Notes: a model not told the origin generated them from the sequence alone. A DNA stretch of 64,000 bases from Cocleimonas sp. (GCA_021647365.1 JAKIUW010000001.1:62001-126000), one strand, 5' to 3'. Counted from the stretch's first letter, positions 42,025 through 51,621 are shown. Made by a program: numbers and translations.

Positions 42025-42927
42025 TTAAAGTTTAGTTGCACTGATTCGAATCCACCCATCTAGTGTTTTAACATCAAAATCACTAAATGCAGCAGAATAA
42101 GTTTTGATCAAATCAGATTGTTGCTCTTCAAGCAAGCCAGATAAGACCAACGTGCCACCAGAACGAGTAAGTGATGATATAACAGGAAAAAGTTCAATCA
42201 ATGGGCCGCATAAAATATTGGCAAGAACAAGATCATGCTCGTATTTTGGACAAGCTTCTGGCAGATAACAACTGATGCTTTTCACTTCTAGTTTATTGCG
42301 CAACATATTGTCTTTTGTGGCTATCAGCGCCTGTGGGTCAATATCTGTCGCATTGATATGGCTTGCGCCTAGTTTGATAGCTGCCACCGCTAAAATTCCA
42401 CTGCCACAACCGTAATCTACAACCGACAAACCTTTAAGAGGGTTTTGATCCAGCCATTCAAGGCATAGCGCCGTGGTTGGGTGAGTGCCCGTGCCAAAGG
42501 CTAAACCAGGGTCAAGATGGATATAAGTGTGATCATCAGGATTATCCTTTGGAATTTCATAATTACTAGGGTAAATCCAGAGTTTTTCGCCAAAGCGAAT
42601 AGGGTGGAAGTCCTTCATCCAGACTCTTTCCCAATCTTGATCTTCTAGTGTTTCAATATGAAAGTCTTGAATATCCCATGCTGACTTATTACGATCAAGT
42701 GTGTCGCTTAAAGCATTGAGATCAGTATCTTCATAAAATAGCGCTGTAATGATCATATCATCCCAAAGCAACTGTTCTCCTGGGAGTGGCTCTAAAACTG
42801 GTGTATCTTTGGCATCTTGCCAAGTGATAGAAAGTGAACCTGCACTCTCCATCGCATCTTCTATTGCTTGGTGATGTTTTTTAGTGGTTTGGCAAACGAG
42901 TTGTAACCAAGAGGATTCTTCAGACAT
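42025..42927 (-). CDS. prmA: ribosomal protein L11 methyltransferase PrmA
   Basis: SAM-dependent trimethylation of L11. The 300 residues contain LDPGLAFGTGTHPTTALCLEWL (segment before motif I), motif I VVDYGCGSGILAVAAIKLGA and NPxY-like NILCGPL. Usual length. Its neighbourhood with accC and fis is conserved. Confidence 0.96.
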   Translation of the reverse strand: MSEESSWLQLVCQTTKKHHQAIEDAMESAGSLSITWQDAKDTPVLEPLPGEQLLWDDMIITALFYEDTDLNALSDTLDRNKSAWDIQDFHIETLEDQDWERVWMKDFHPIRFGEKLWIYPSNYEIPKDNPDDHTYIHLDPGLAFGTGTHPTTALCLEWLDQNPLKGLSVVDYGCGSGILAVAAIKLGASHINATDIDPQALIATKDNMLRNKLEVKSISCYLPEACPKYEHDLVLANILCGPLIELFPVISSLTRSGGTLVLSGLLEEQQSDLIKTYSAAFSDFDVKTLDGWIRISATKL

Positions 42928-42940
42928 AAAGAATAGTAAG

Positions 42941-42967
42941 CCATGTAAAAGTAAGGGGGGTGTGCTT
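42941..42967 (+). repeat. G-run interspersed repeat, single copy
   Basis: CCATGTAAAAGTAA, G-run of 6, TGTGCTT, between accC and prmA (tandem genes). Confidence 0.85.
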
Positions 42968-42998
42968 TTTATATAATAGCTAGATCAGAAACTAGAAC

Positions 42999-44339
42999 TT
43001 AAAGTCCTAGTTTCTTTTCCAAGTAATCAATACCAGCACCACCAGCGATAAAGGCATGATCTTCCATAATACGGCGTTGCAATGGTATGTTTGTTTTGAT
43101 GCCTTCGACGACCATTTCAGATAATGCACCATGCATACGCTCAATCGCACCTGCACGATCTTCGGCATGTACAATTAGTTTACCTATCATCGAATCATAA
43201 TGTGGAGGTACGCTATAGCCACCATAAATATGCGAATCAATACGCACGCCTAAACCACCAGGGACATGAAAACGATCGACACGACCCGGTGAAGGTACAA
43301 AGGTATCAGGGTCTTCAGCATTGATGCGACATTCAATGGCATGACCGTTTGGCTTGATGTCACTTTGTTTGATTTTAAGTTTTTCACCTGAGGCAATAAG
43401 TAGTTGTTGTTTTACCAAATCTACACCTGTAATCATTTCTGTCACAGGGTGTTCAACTTGCAAACGCGTGTTCATTTCGATGAAATAGAACTCATCGTTT
43501 TCGTATAAAAACTCAAAGGTGCCTGCGCCACGATAGCCAATATCCACACAGGCTTGCGCCACTGCATTGCCCAGTTTTTCACGTTGCTTAACAGTAATAC
43601 CAGGAGCAGGGGCTTCTTCAACCACTTTTTGATTACGGCGTTGCATGGAGCAATCGCGTTCACATAAATGGATAGCGTGACCGTGTGTATCTGATAACAC
43701 TTGGAATTCGATATGACGTGGCTTTTCAAGGAATTTCTCCATAAAAACAACATCATTATTAAACGCCTGACCTGCTTCTGTTTTAGTCAGTGTGATGGAT
43801 TCAATCAGATCAGAGGCATCATAAACAGTACGCATACCACGTCCACCGCCGCCGCCCGTGGCTTTTATAATAACTGGATAGCCAATATCTTCTGCCATTT
43901 TTAATGCAGCTTTTGGTTCATCAGGAACAGGGCCATCAGAACCTGGTACACAAGGTACGCCCGAGGCATTCATGGCCTTTTTAGCTTCAATTTTATCACC
44001 CATAACGCGAATCGTATCCGCTGTTGGGCCGACAAAAATAAAACCACTCGATTCTACACGTTCGGCAAAATCGGCATTCTCAGATAAAAATCCGTAACCA
44101 GGGTGAATTGCATCCGCATCAGTAACTTCTGCGGCGCTAATAATTGCAGGAATATTCAGATAACTTTGCAATGATGATGCAGGGCCAATACAAACAGATT
44201 CATCTGCTAGTCTAACGTGTTTTAAATCACGGTCAGCAGTGGAATGTACAGCTACGGTTTTAATGCCCATTTCACGACATGCGCGTAAAATCCGTAAGGC
44301 AATTTCGCCACGGTTGGCTATCAGTAATTTTTTAATCAT
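42999..44339 (-). CDS. accC: biotin carboxylase subunit of acetyl-CoA carboxylase
   Basis: ATP-dependent carboxylation of biotin on AccB, the first step of fatty acid synthesis. The 446 residues contain the ATP-grasp glycine loop KATGGGGGRGMR, the family motif IEFQVLSD, and the catalytic EMNTRLQVEHPVTE. Normal length; 32 bases downstream of accB. Confidence 0.98.
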   Translation of the reverse strand: MIKKLLIANRGEIALRILRACREMGIKTVAVHSTADRDLKHVRLADESVCIGPASSLQSYLNIPAIISAAEVTDADAIHPGYGFLSENADFAERVESSGFIFVGPTADTIRVMGDKIEAKKAMNASGVPCVPGSDGPVPDEPKAALKMAEDIGYPVIIKATGGGGGRGMRTVYDASDLIESITLTKTEAGQAFNNDVVFMEKFLEKPRHIEFQVLSDTHGHAIHLCERDCSMQRRNQKVVEEAPAPGITVKQREKLGNAVAQACVDIGYRGAGTFEFLYENDEFYFIEMNTRLQVEHPVTEMITGVDLVKQQLLIASGEKLKIKQSDIKPNGHAIECRINAEDPDTFVPSPGRVDRFHVPGGLGVRIDSHIYGGYSVPPHYDSMIGKLIVHAEDRAGAIERMHGALSEMVVEGIKTNIPLQRRIMEDHAFIAGGAGIDYLEKKLGL

Positions 44340-44371
44340 TGGGTATCTCCATTAGATAGATCGCTTATGGA

Positions 44372-44824
44372 TCACTCAATAACAAACAGTGGTTGACCAA
44401 ATTCTACAGGTTGCTCGTTCTCAACCAAGACTTCTTTGATCACCCCAGATTTTTCAGATTCTATTTGATTAAGCATTTTCATTGCTTCGATAATACATAA
44501 GGTATCACCAACAGAAACAGAGTCACCTACTTTTACAAAGGCTCCCGATGTGGGTGAGGCCGCTTCATAGAATGTGCCTACCATCGGTGAATCAATGGTC
44601 TCTCCAAGAGGTGCTTCGGCTTCTGCTATAGTAGGTGGTAAAAACCCGCCAGCTACAGGTGCGGCGGCAGCCACTGGTGCTGCTGTAACAGGTGCGGCAA
44701 CCATCATTGGCGCAGGAGAGTTACGTGATATGCGTACTGACTCTTCGCCTTCAATGATTTCTAACTCTGCAATATCACTTTTTTCAATAAGCTCGATGAG
44801 CTTTTTAATTTTCCGTACGTCCAT
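44372..44824 (-). CDS. accB: biotin carboxyl carrier protein AccB
   Basis: A 150-residue protein with a C-terminal biotinyl domain containing the attachment motif EAMKMLNQIE and the 'thumb' region SPTSGAFVKVGDSV, joined by an Ala/Pro-rich linker (about 37-60) to an N-terminal dimerising part. First of accBC. Confidence 0.97.
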   Translation of the reverse strand: MDVRKIKKLIELIEKSDIAELEIIEGEESVRISRNSPAPMMVAAPVTAAPVAAAAPVAGGFLPPTIAEAEAPLGETIDSPMVGTFYEAASPTSGAFVKVGDSVSVGDTLCIIEAMKMLNQIESEKSGVIKEVLVENEQPVEFGQPLFVIE

Positions 44825-44844
44825 ATTAACTTCTCACTCTATGT

Positions 44845-45291
44845 TTATTCATCCAATTGGCGCATTGCTGCTTGTAAAGCCAGCTCATAACCCTGTGCGC
44901 CTAAGCCGACAATCGTGCCAACAGCGATATCCGAAAAATAGGAATGCTGGCGGAATTCTTCACGTTTGTGAACATTGGAAAGGTGTATTTCAATAAAAGG
45001 GATTTTCGTCCCGAGTAGGGCATCGCGAATGGCAATGCTGGTATGTGTAAACGCCGCAGGATTAATGAGAATGAAATCTACGCCATCCTGCGAAGCTTGA
45101 TGAATTTTATCGACAAGTTTCGATTCTGAATTACTTTGAAATTGTGAGATATGATGCTGTTCTTTGTGTTGCTGTACTTGTTCTTCTAAGCGAACAAAGA
45201 TACTTGCCAAGGTGTCAGAGCCGTAAATCTCTGGTTCACGAGAACCGAGTAAATTGAGGTTAGGACCATTCAATAAAAGTAGTTTAGCCAT
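44845..45291 (-). CDS. aroQ: type II 3-dehydroquinate dehydratase AroQ
   Basis: Shikimate pathway enzyme. 148 residues with LLLNGPNLNLLGSREPEIYG (N-terminal active-site loop), INPAAFTHTSIAIRDAL and the catalytic His in EIHLSNVHKREEFRQHS. It immediately precedes accB in the same direction (20 bases), a conserved pair. Confidence 0.97.
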   Translation of the reverse strand: MAKLLLLNGPNLNLLGSREPEIYGSDTLASIFVRLEEQVQQHKEQHHISQFQSNSESKLVDKIHQASQDGVDFILINPAAFTHTSIAIRDALLGTKIPFIEIHLSNVHKREEFRQHSYFSDIAVGTIVGLGAQGYELALQAAMRQLDE

Positions 45292-45452
45292 AAATCACGC
45301 TTTTTGGTGTTTTTCTATGGTTTTACCGATTTTATAAGATGTTATCAGCAAAACACGCCCATTTCCCGCGATGTTACTCCACTTTAACGACAAAAGCTAA
45401 CTGAAATACTGCTAATTTTTAAGCACTTTAATCATGATTGAGGTAGTCATAA

Positions 45453-45550
45453 AAAGCACACCCCCCTAGTTTTAAGTGATAGTCCATTTTTTTAAATAAC
45501 TACTAGAGCTTATGCAGAGTTTTATCATGTAAAACTAGGGGGGTGTGCTT
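45453..45550. repeat. G-run interspersed repeat, inverted pair including a long-form copy
   Basis: The minus copy 45453-45519 is a long form: read on the minus strand it has CTCTGCATAAGCTCTAGTAG, then GGACTATCACTTAAAACTAG and a G-run of 6. The plus copy 45524-45550 is the short form. Between aroQ and thyA. Confidence 0.88.
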
Positions 45551-45566
45551 TCAGCTATCACAACAA

Positions 45567-46361
45567 CTATACCGCCACAATGCCTTTAATATGTGGATGC
45601 GCTTCATAACCAACCAATTCAAAGTCATCAAACTTAAAATCAAAAATACTTTTTACGTCTGGGTTGATTTTCATTGTTGGCAGAGGGAAAGGTTCGCGGC
45701 TAAGTTGTAGCTCAGTTTGTTCTAAGTGGTTGGAATACAGATGTGCATCGCCTAGCGTGTGTACAAAATCACCAGCTTCTAAACCTGTGACTTGCGCGAC
45801 CATCATCGTCAGCAGCGCGTAGGATGCAATATTAAATGGCACACCTAAGAATATATCAGCACTGCGCTGATAAAGCTGACATGAGAGCTTTTCATCTGCT
45901 ACATAAAATTGGAAGAAGGCATGACACGGCGGAAGTGCCATGTTTTCTACATCTGCCACATTCCATGCGCTAACAATGATTCTGCGAGAGTCTGGCGTGT
46001 TTTTGATTTGATCAATTATCTGTGTGATTTGGTCGATGTGTTTTCCATCAGGTGTTGGCCATGAGCGCCATTGCGAACCGTAGACTGGGCCAAGATTGCC
46101 ATCTTCATCTGCCCATTCATCCCAGATTCTCACGCCGTTTTCTTTGAGGTATTTGATATTGGTATCACCTTGCAAAAACCAGAGTAGCTCATGGATGATA
46201 GAACGCAGATGACACTTTTTAGTGGTCACTAGCGGAAAGCCTTCCGACAGATCAAAGCGGCTTTGATAACCAAAAACTGACTTTGTACCCGTGCCTGTAC
46301 GGTCTGTTTTTACTGTGCCATTTTCATACACATGGCGCATTAGGTCGAGATATTGTTTCAT
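45567..46361 (-). CDS. thyA: thymidylate synthase ThyA
   Basis: Converts dUMP to dTMP with methylenetetrahydrofolate. The 264 residues (E. coli length) include KRTGTGTKSVFGYQ-like DRTGTGTKSVFGYQ near the start, the catalytic Cys in LPPCHAFFQFYV and folate contacts QRSADIFLGVPFNIASYALL. The start overlaps the lgt stop by four bases, the conserved lgt-thyA arrangement. Confidence 0.98.
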   Translation of the reverse strand: MKQYLDLMRHVYENGTVKTDRTGTGTKSVFGYQSRFDLSEGFPLVTTKKCHLRSIIHELLWFLQGDTNIKYLKENGVRIWDEWADEDGNLGPVYGSQWRSWPTPDGKHIDQITQIIDQIKNTPDSRRIIVSAWNVADVENMALPPCHAFFQFYVADEKLSCQLYQRSADIFLGVPFNIASYALLTMMVAQVTGLEAGDFVHTLGDAHLYSNHLEQTELQLSREPFPLPTMKINPDVKSIFDFKFDDFELVGYEAHPHIKGIVAV

Positions 46362-47149
46362 GTGTTTCCGTCCTTTTTTCTATACGACCAAATGAGCAAG
46401 CCAATACCAATAACAATCATCGGTAGCGACAACAACTGACCTTGAGTAAGCCATTCTATACCTAAAAAGTTGCTATTATCAGGCACACGGAAAAACTCTA
46501 CGGTTGAACGCGCAATGCCGTAGCCCAGTAAAAATAAGCCTGTTACAGCGCCCGTTGGACGTGGTTTCTTGGAGAATATCCATACCAATAAAAACAGTAA
46601 AATACCTTCGCCTAATACTTCATAAAGTTGTGATGGATGACGTGGTAGATTATCAACGTGTTTAAAGACCATTCCCCACGACACATCGGTAGGTCGCCCC
46701 CATAGTTCGCCATTGATAAAATTACCCATACGCCCAGCACCCAGACCAATAGGAACCAAAGGTGCGATAAAATCTCCTAGCTTCAATGGTGTGATTTTCC
46801 ATTTTTTAGCGAGGTATAACATGGCGATGGTGACACCAATTAATCCACCGTGAAAACTCATACCCGGTTCCCACAAGCGGAAAAGCTTCATCGGGTCTGC
46901 CATGAGTTGCGGGAATTGATAGAAGAACATTTCGCCAATTCTACCGCCCGCAATAACGCCAATTGCGCCGTAGAACATCATGTCATCAACTTGTTCTGGC
47001 TTTACAGGGCTATTGGGGCGGCGAGCGCGCATCTTTCCTAAAAATAAGAAAGATAAAAAGCCGATAACGTACATTAATCCATACCAGCGAATACCCGTGG
47101 TTTCGCTAAAGTGGATGAGGATGGGGTCAATTTCTGGGTATGTGAGCAT
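46358..47149 (-). CDS. lgt: prolipoprotein diacylglyceryl transferase Lgt
   Basis: Inner-membrane enzyme adding diacylglycerol to the lipobox Cys. The 263 residues have seven membrane segments, the signature RMGNFINGELWGRPTD, and HPSQLYE. Normal length; coupled to thyA. Confidence 0.97.
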   Translation of the reverse strand: MLTYPEIDPILIHFSETTGIRWYGLMYVIGFLSFLFLGKMRARRPNSPVKPEQVDDMMFYGAIGVIAGGRIGEMFFYQFPQLMADPMKLFRLWEPGMSFHGGLIGVTIAMLYLAKKWKITPLKLGDFIAPLVPIGLGAGRMGNFINGELWGRPTDVSWGMVFKHVDNLPRHPSQLYEVLGEGILLFLLVWIFSKKPRPTGAVTGLFLLGYGIARSTVEFFRVPDNSNFLGIEWLTQGQLLSLPMIVIGIGLLIWSYRKKDGNT

Positions 47150-47308
47150 AGGCGTTAAGTCTTAAAAAGGTAGCTGAGGTACTTTACTAGGATCATCAAC
47201 ACCAAAATCGTACAACCCATAGTTAGGAGTAACCTGTTACGATGAAGGAAAGTAGAATGTATAGAAAACTTCGGTGATTATCATGGTGCGAGTATAACCA
47301 TAAAAAGC

Positions 47309-47336
47309 ATCATGTAAAACTAGGGGGGTGTGCTTT
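47309..47336 (+). repeat. G-run interspersed repeat, single copy
   Basis: ATCATGTAAAACTAG variant, G-run of 6, between lgt and the porin remnant; its T tail abuts the remnant's stop codon. Confidence 0.88.
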
Positions 47337-47543
47337 TTAAAATAAATAGCTCAGTCCAATCAGTAGGTTTTGACCTGCTTTATGTTTAATATTGCTCGTA
47401 TTGTTGCGGATTTCTATATTATGATCATATTTAATGTATTGGTATTTGGCAAAGATAGCATATTTTTTTGATACCTTTTTCTCAATACCTGCTTGCAAAC
47501 CATAAATAAAGCTACTTGATTTTAGATCTTCATTTATAAACAT
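47337..47543 (-). pseudogene. C-terminal remnant of an outer-membrane beta-barrel protein
   Basis: 68 residues with alternating beta-strand pattern (YGLQAGIEKKVSKKYAIFAKYQYIKY; HKAGQNLLIGLSYLF) ending in Phe, the signal of outer-membrane barrels. The frame is closed upstream by a stop (complement of 47562-47564), and the rest of the barrel and signal peptide is missing. The RAYT element starts at 47571, so insertion or an associated deletion probably removed the 5' part. Confidence 0.7.
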
Positions 47544-47570
47544 TGGGTGGGATCTTTTTGACTAGTCGAA

Positions 47571-48352
47571 TAAGTGGGGTCAGTGTAAACTTTATGTTAT
47601 CATCACTCAATGGCGAGATTAAATAGGGTAAGTCCAGCGGGTGTGCCACAGCACATTATCCAGCGAGGAACGAACAGGCAGGTAATATTTGCAGGTGAGT
47701 CAGATATGACCGCTTATTTAAGCTGGCTCAAAGAATATTCTGTTAAATATGAAGTAGAGATTCATGCATGGGTGTTAATGACGAATCATGTTCATATCCT
47801 TTGTACGCCACAGGCTGAAAAAGCAACCAGTTTAATGATGCAATCAATCGGTCGAATGTATGTCCGTTATTTTAATTATACTTATCAGCGAACAGGTACT
47901 TTATGGGAAGGTCGGTTCAGATCCTGTTTGGTCGAAAGTGAGCACTATTTGCTATCGTTGTATCGCTATATTGAACTTAATCCTGTACGAGCAGGGATGG
48001 TTGATGATCCAGCAGAATATAGTTGGTCTAGTTATGGCTGTAATGCCTTGGGTGTTGTTACAGATTTACAAACACCCCATGAGGAATATTTGCGTTTAGG
48101 AAAAGATGCTGGAGAGAGGCGAGCGGCTTATCGGGATTTATTCAAGGTTCAGGTAGGAGCAGAATTGTTAATAGAAATACGTGAGAGTACTAATAGAGGT
48201 CTGGCTTTGGGGAGTTCTTCATTTAGCAGTAAAATAGAAAAATTGACATCGAGTCGGGTAACTAAAAAGAAGATGGGTAGACCTAGGAAGAAATAAAGTT
48301 TACACTGACCCCACTTATACTGACCCCACTTATACACACTGACCCCACTTGT
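47571..48352 (+). mobile_element. RAYT element with 25-bp perfect terminal inverted repeats
   Basis: The transposase gene is bracketed by TAAGTGGGGTCAGTGTAAAC-type sequence (47571-47595) and its exact 25-base complement (48293-48317). Two further tandem copies of CTGACCCCACTTATAC follow (48321-48352). This is the usual REP-associated arrangement: a single-copy transposase flanked by the palindromic sequences it can mobilise. Confidence 0.88.
47610..48296 (+). CDS. REP-associated tyrosine transposase (RAYT, Y1/HUH type)
   Basis: A 228-residue HUH nuclease of the IS200-like Y1 superfamily. It starts MARLNRVSPAGVPQHIIQRG, has the metal-binding NHVHIL (HUH, about residues 62-67) and a later LLSLYRYIELNPVRAGMV with the candidate catalytic Tyr. 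The C-terminal tail is basic (VTKKKMGRPRKK). It cleaves and joins single-stranded REP DNA. All motifs are intact, so it may be active. The stop codon lies in its right inverted repeat. Confidence 0.95.
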   Translation: MARLNRVSPAGVPQHIIQRGTNRQVIFAGESDMTAYLSWLKEYSVKYEVEIHAWVLMTNHVHILCTPQAEKATSLMMQSIGRMYVRYFNYTYQRTGTLWEGRFRSCLVESEHYLLSLYRYIELNPVRAGMVDDPAEYSWSSYGCNALGVVTDLQTPHEEYLRLGKDAGERRAAYRDLFKVQVGAELLIEIRESTNRGLALGSSSFSSKIEKLTSSRVTKKKMGRPRKK

Positions 48353-48394
48353 ACAGATTTCTATACATAAAGGCTTCCCGACGAGAATAACTCA

Positions 48395-49402
48395 ATGAGT
48401 GAAATATTTAAATTTATCTTTTTACTAACAATTTCCTTAGTATTTTTTACGGGATTTGGTGATGGTGGTTCTGAAACTTCCAAAAAAGCGATCACAAAAA
48501 TGCTTAATGAAAAGCTTGGTACGCTCAAAAAATATAAGAAGGAACCTATATATCATATTAATGTAGATACTGTTTTTGATTTTGAGGTAAGGATTAATGA
48601 TATTATTATGGTGAAAAAAAATGATGAAAAAATAAGCTATTTACAACATATTAATGAAGCAATTTTAGAGAGTGGTGAACAAACTCTAAACATCCGTTTT
48701 ACCCCAGCCTATGATTTGAAAAAAAACCCTTTTAGGGAACATACATCTTTTAGTCTTGAATTAGAATATGATTATTGGGGAAAAGGCGACTTGATAAAAA
48801 ACCATGTCTATAATTATTATTATGACCTCCCCGAACTTGATTCAGATGATAAGAAGAGATTATATAAACAGAAACCGATTGAAATAAATACCATATTTAA
48901 AGCAGAAGTCCCCTACAAATTAAACGGCTGGCAAGATAGTAAAGTTTTCAAAGCTGAGGATATCAAAGAATTAACTCCAAAAGTATTAACAGTTTATAAA
49001 AAAATTAAAAAACAATTTGAAAGTCAACAAGGTGAGAGCTTTAATAATTTAGTAAGTAAAGGGAGTTATAATTTATATCAAGCTTTATATTTACCCCCAC
49101 CTACTGCAAAAAAAATCTTAAATGATAGTATAAATTCTATAAACAGAAAGGCAAAAAAATTTGCTGCTATCAAAGACTATAAACTTGAAATTTCAGGAAA
49201 TGGAAAGCTACTAGCCCTCGTAAGAACGGATAGCCCTAACAAAGGCGAAGGTGTTTTAAGAGAATATTATGCTCAAAATAAAATATTCCATAGAGTTTCT
49301 ATTCGTCAAGTATTGCTGCATATGCCAAAAGGAAGTGACAAATTTGAGGTTATTATGTACCGGGGATTGATTAAAAATATCCCTGCTGAAGAAGGCGAAT
49401 AA
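48395..49402 (+). CDS. hypothetical exported protein (335 aa)
   Basis: Not recognised. The N-terminal signal IFKFIFLLTISLVFFTGFG is followed by a hydrophilic, Lys/Tyr-rich protein, SLELEYDYWGKGDLIKNHVYNYYY in the middle. Cys-free. No catalytic motif seen. It lies immediately downstream of the RAYT element and may be part of a locus disrupted by it. Confidence 0.7.
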   Translation: MSEIFKFIFLLTISLVFFTGFGDGGSETSKKAITKMLNEKLGTLKKYKKEPIYHINVDTVFDFEVRINDIIMVKKNDEKISYLQHINEAILESGEQTLNIRFTPAYDLKKNPFREHTSFSLELEYDYWGKGDLIKNHVYNYYYDLPELDSDDKKRLYKQKPIEINTIFKAEVPYKLNGWQDSKVFKAEDIKELTPKVLTVYKKIKKQFESQQGESFNNLVSKGSYNLYQALYLPPPTAKKILNDSINSINRKAKKFAAIKDYKLEISGNGKLLALVRTDSPNKGEGVLREYYAQNKIFHRVSIRQVLLHMPKGSDKFEVIMYRGLIKNIPAEEGE

Positions 49403-49454
49403 TTGGGATCAGAGAAACATTTATATAAAAGTATAATAAAAACAATCATTTAAA

Positions 49455-49520
49455 AAGCACACTCCCGCACTTTCACATGATGTTTACTCTATATCATCAT
49501 GTAAAACTAGGGGGGTGTAC
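49455..49520. repeat. G-run interspersed repeat, close inverted pair
   Basis: Minus copy 49455-49482 (run interrupted, CTCCCGC) and plus copy 49495-49520 (ACTAG variant, G-run of 6) with a 12-base loop at the convergent junction of the 335-residue gene and trpC. Confidence 0.88.
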
Positions 49521-49584
49521 GATGCAAAGTGCATGAGATGCAGAAAAGCAATTAGATTTCTGGTGCAAACTCAAATAACTTGGA

Positions 49585-50382
49585 TCAAAAAAACAGCTTT
49601 TTGAGTTCTGCACCAGGGTCATCAGCGCGCATAAAGGCTTCGCCGACGAGAAATGCATTTACATTGTTCTCGCGCATTAAGGTAACATCATCGGCCTTAT
49701 GAATCCCGCTTTCTGTGACGACAATACGATTGTCAGGAATTTGATGGAGCATATCAATGGTGGTGTGTAATGAGGTATCAAAGTTACGCAGATTTCGGTT
49801 ATTGATGCCGACAAGATCAGCCTCTAAGGGTAGGGAACGTAACAGTTCTTCTTCATCATGCACTTCAATCAGAACATCCATACCCAATGCACGTGCTAGG
49901 CTGTAAAGTTGGTTGAGTTTCATATTATCCAGCACTGAAACGATGAGCAAAATACAATCTGCACCTATCACACGTGCTTCATAAACCTGATATGGGTCGA
50001 TGATGAAATCTTTTCGAATTACGGGTAAATCACAGGCTGCTCTAGCTTGTTTTAAATACGCATCACTGCCTTTAAAGAAATCAATATCGGTTAGAACAGA
50101 GATACAACTTGCGCCACCTGCTTGATAACTCATTGCAATTTCAGCAGGGTTAAAATCTTCACGAATCAATCCCTTACTGGGTGAAGCTTTCTTAATTTCT
50201 GCGATGATAGCGGGTTCGTTATTATCAAGGCGTGCTTTCATCGAATCAACAAAACCCCGAACGGGCAAGGCATCTTTTGCCAGTTCGATAACTTGTTCAA
50301 TAGGTTTTAGTTTTACTCTGGTATCAATTTCTTGTTCTTTTCGGCTGATGATTTTTTTGAGTATATCGGGGGTGTTTGTCAT
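49585..50382 (-). CDS. trpC: indole-3-glycerol phosphate synthase TrpC
   Basis: Tryptophan biosynthesis, ring closure of CdRP. The 265 residues form a TIM barrel with AEIKKASPSKGLIREDF (catalytic Lys), VIRKDFIIDPYQVYEAR (Lys), IEVHDEEEL and the phosphate-binding VTESGIHKADD. Monofunctional (no TrpF fused). 17 bases downstream of trpD. Confidence 0.97.
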   Translation of the reverse strand: MTNTPDILKKIISRKEQEIDTRVKLKPIEQVIELAKDALPVRGFVDSMKARLDNNEPAIIAEIKKASPSKGLIREDFNPAEIAMSYQAGGASCISVLTDIDFFKGSDAYLKQARAACDLPVIRKDFIIDPYQVYEARVIGADCILLIVSVLDNMKLNQLYSLARALGMDVLIEVHDEEELLRSLPLEADLVGINNRNLRNFDTSLHTTIDMLHQIPDNRIVVTESGIHKADDVTLMRENNVNAFLVGEAFMRADDPGAELKKLFF

Positions 50383-50399
50383 ATTTAAAATTCTGTCTA

Positions 50400-51416
50400 C
50401 TAAAAGCTATTGGTTTTGTTAATTAAATCTAATAATTTCTGCTTTGCATCACCCGATGCAATCACCTCAAGCGCACGATCAATTCCTGCTTGATGTGAAA
50501 CCGCAAGCCCAGCCACATAAATGGCAGCTCCTGCATTTAGCGCGACAATATCACGTGCAGAATTCGCCTCATTATTTAAAACCGAATTAACCATTTCTAA
50601 ACTTTCTGTCGCGTCGTGTACTCGAATATCGCTGACAGGATGTTGTCTCATGCCAAAATCTTCGGGCTTGATGGTGTATTCAGTAACCTTGCCATCTTTA
50701 AGTTCCGCAACAAAGGTTGGCGCTGAAATACTAATCTCATCCATGCCATCTTCGCCATGCACCACCATTACGTGATTAGAATCAAGCTTGTTTAATACAT
50801 CGGCTATCGGGCGAACCCACTCTTTACTAAACACGCCTAAAACTTGGTTGGGCGTGCCCGCAGGATTTGTAAGTGGACCTAGCAAATTAAACAACGTACG
50901 AACTCCCATTTCTTTACGTGGGCCGATGGCGTGTTTCATCGCACTGTGATGATTGGGCGCAAACATAAAGCCGACACCAATATCTTCCACACACTCTTTT
51001 ACTTGTTCTGCACTAATCCCTAAGTTAACACCCGCCGTTTCTAATAAATCGGCCGCGCCTGATTTGCTGGAAATGGAACGATTACCATGCTTAGCTACGC
51101 GTGCGCCTGCCGCCGCGACCACAAAACAACTGGCAGTGGATATATTAAACGTGCCGCTACCATCACCACCTGTGCCGACAATCTCGACAAGATTTTCTGT
51201 ATCAAGCTCAACAGGCGTCGCTAAAGAACGCATTACGCCTGCCGCCGCTGTGATTTCTTCAACCGTTTCACCTTTCATGCGCATCGCGATTAAAAAGCCA
51301 CCAATCTGCGAATCCGTTGCTTGACCTGTCATGATTTGTTGCATCACATCGGTCATTTCATCTTGAGTTAAATCCTGTTTTTCAATAGCTTTTTGGATAG
51401 CGGCTTGAATGATCAT
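50400..51416 (-). CDS. trpD: anthranilate phosphoribosyltransferase TrpD
   Basis: Transfers phosphoribose to anthranilate. 338 residues from the ATG at 51416 (a longer frame running into the repeat is rejected). Motifs: VGTGGDGSGTFNISTA (PRPP site), KHGNRSISSKSGAADLLE, and FNLLGPLTNPA. Upstream trpG/E is not adjacent. Confidence 0.97.
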   Translation of the reverse strand: MIIQAAIQKAIEKQDLTQDEMTDVMQQIMTGQATDSQIGGFLIAMRMKGETVEEITAAAGVMRSLATPVELDTENLVEIVGTGGDGSGTFNISTASCFVVAAAGARVAKHGNRSISSKSGAADLLETAGVNLGISAEQVKECVEDIGVGFMFAPNHHSAMKHAIGPRKEMGVRTLFNLLGPLTNPAGTPNQVLGVFSKEWVRPIADVLNKLDSNHVMVVHGEDGMDEISISAPTFVAELKDGKVTEYTIKPEDFGMRQHPVSDIRVHDATESLEMVNSVLNNEANSARDIVALNAGAAIYVAGLAVSHQAGIDRALEVIASGDAKQKLLDLINKTNSF

Positions 51417-51512
51417 TGTCTGTCTTAGCTGTTTTATAGAATGGCTTTGGATATTAGCATGAGGGATTTTGTTTTTCTTGCACTTTGTAAGTTTAAACAA
51501 GTTGTACTTATG

Positions 51513-51540
51513 ATCATGTAAAAGTGGGGGGGGGTGTACT
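51513..51540 (+). repeat. G-run interspersed repeat, single copy
   Basis: ATCATGTAAAAGTG, G-run of 9 in total, TGTACT, in the divergent region between trpD and the 231-residue gene: the only divergent junction with a copy. Confidence 0.88.
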
Positions 51541-51621
51541 ACCACCCAATATAGATACTCAAAACTGTTTGTTAGCGTGATAGCATTGTGAATTATTCAA
51601 GATGCCTAAGTAGAGAACTCC

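Noticed and set aside
50400..51545. 381-residue version of TrpD
   Set aside because: The extra 43 residues run into the intergenic G-run repeat; the family normally begins close to the ATG at 51416.
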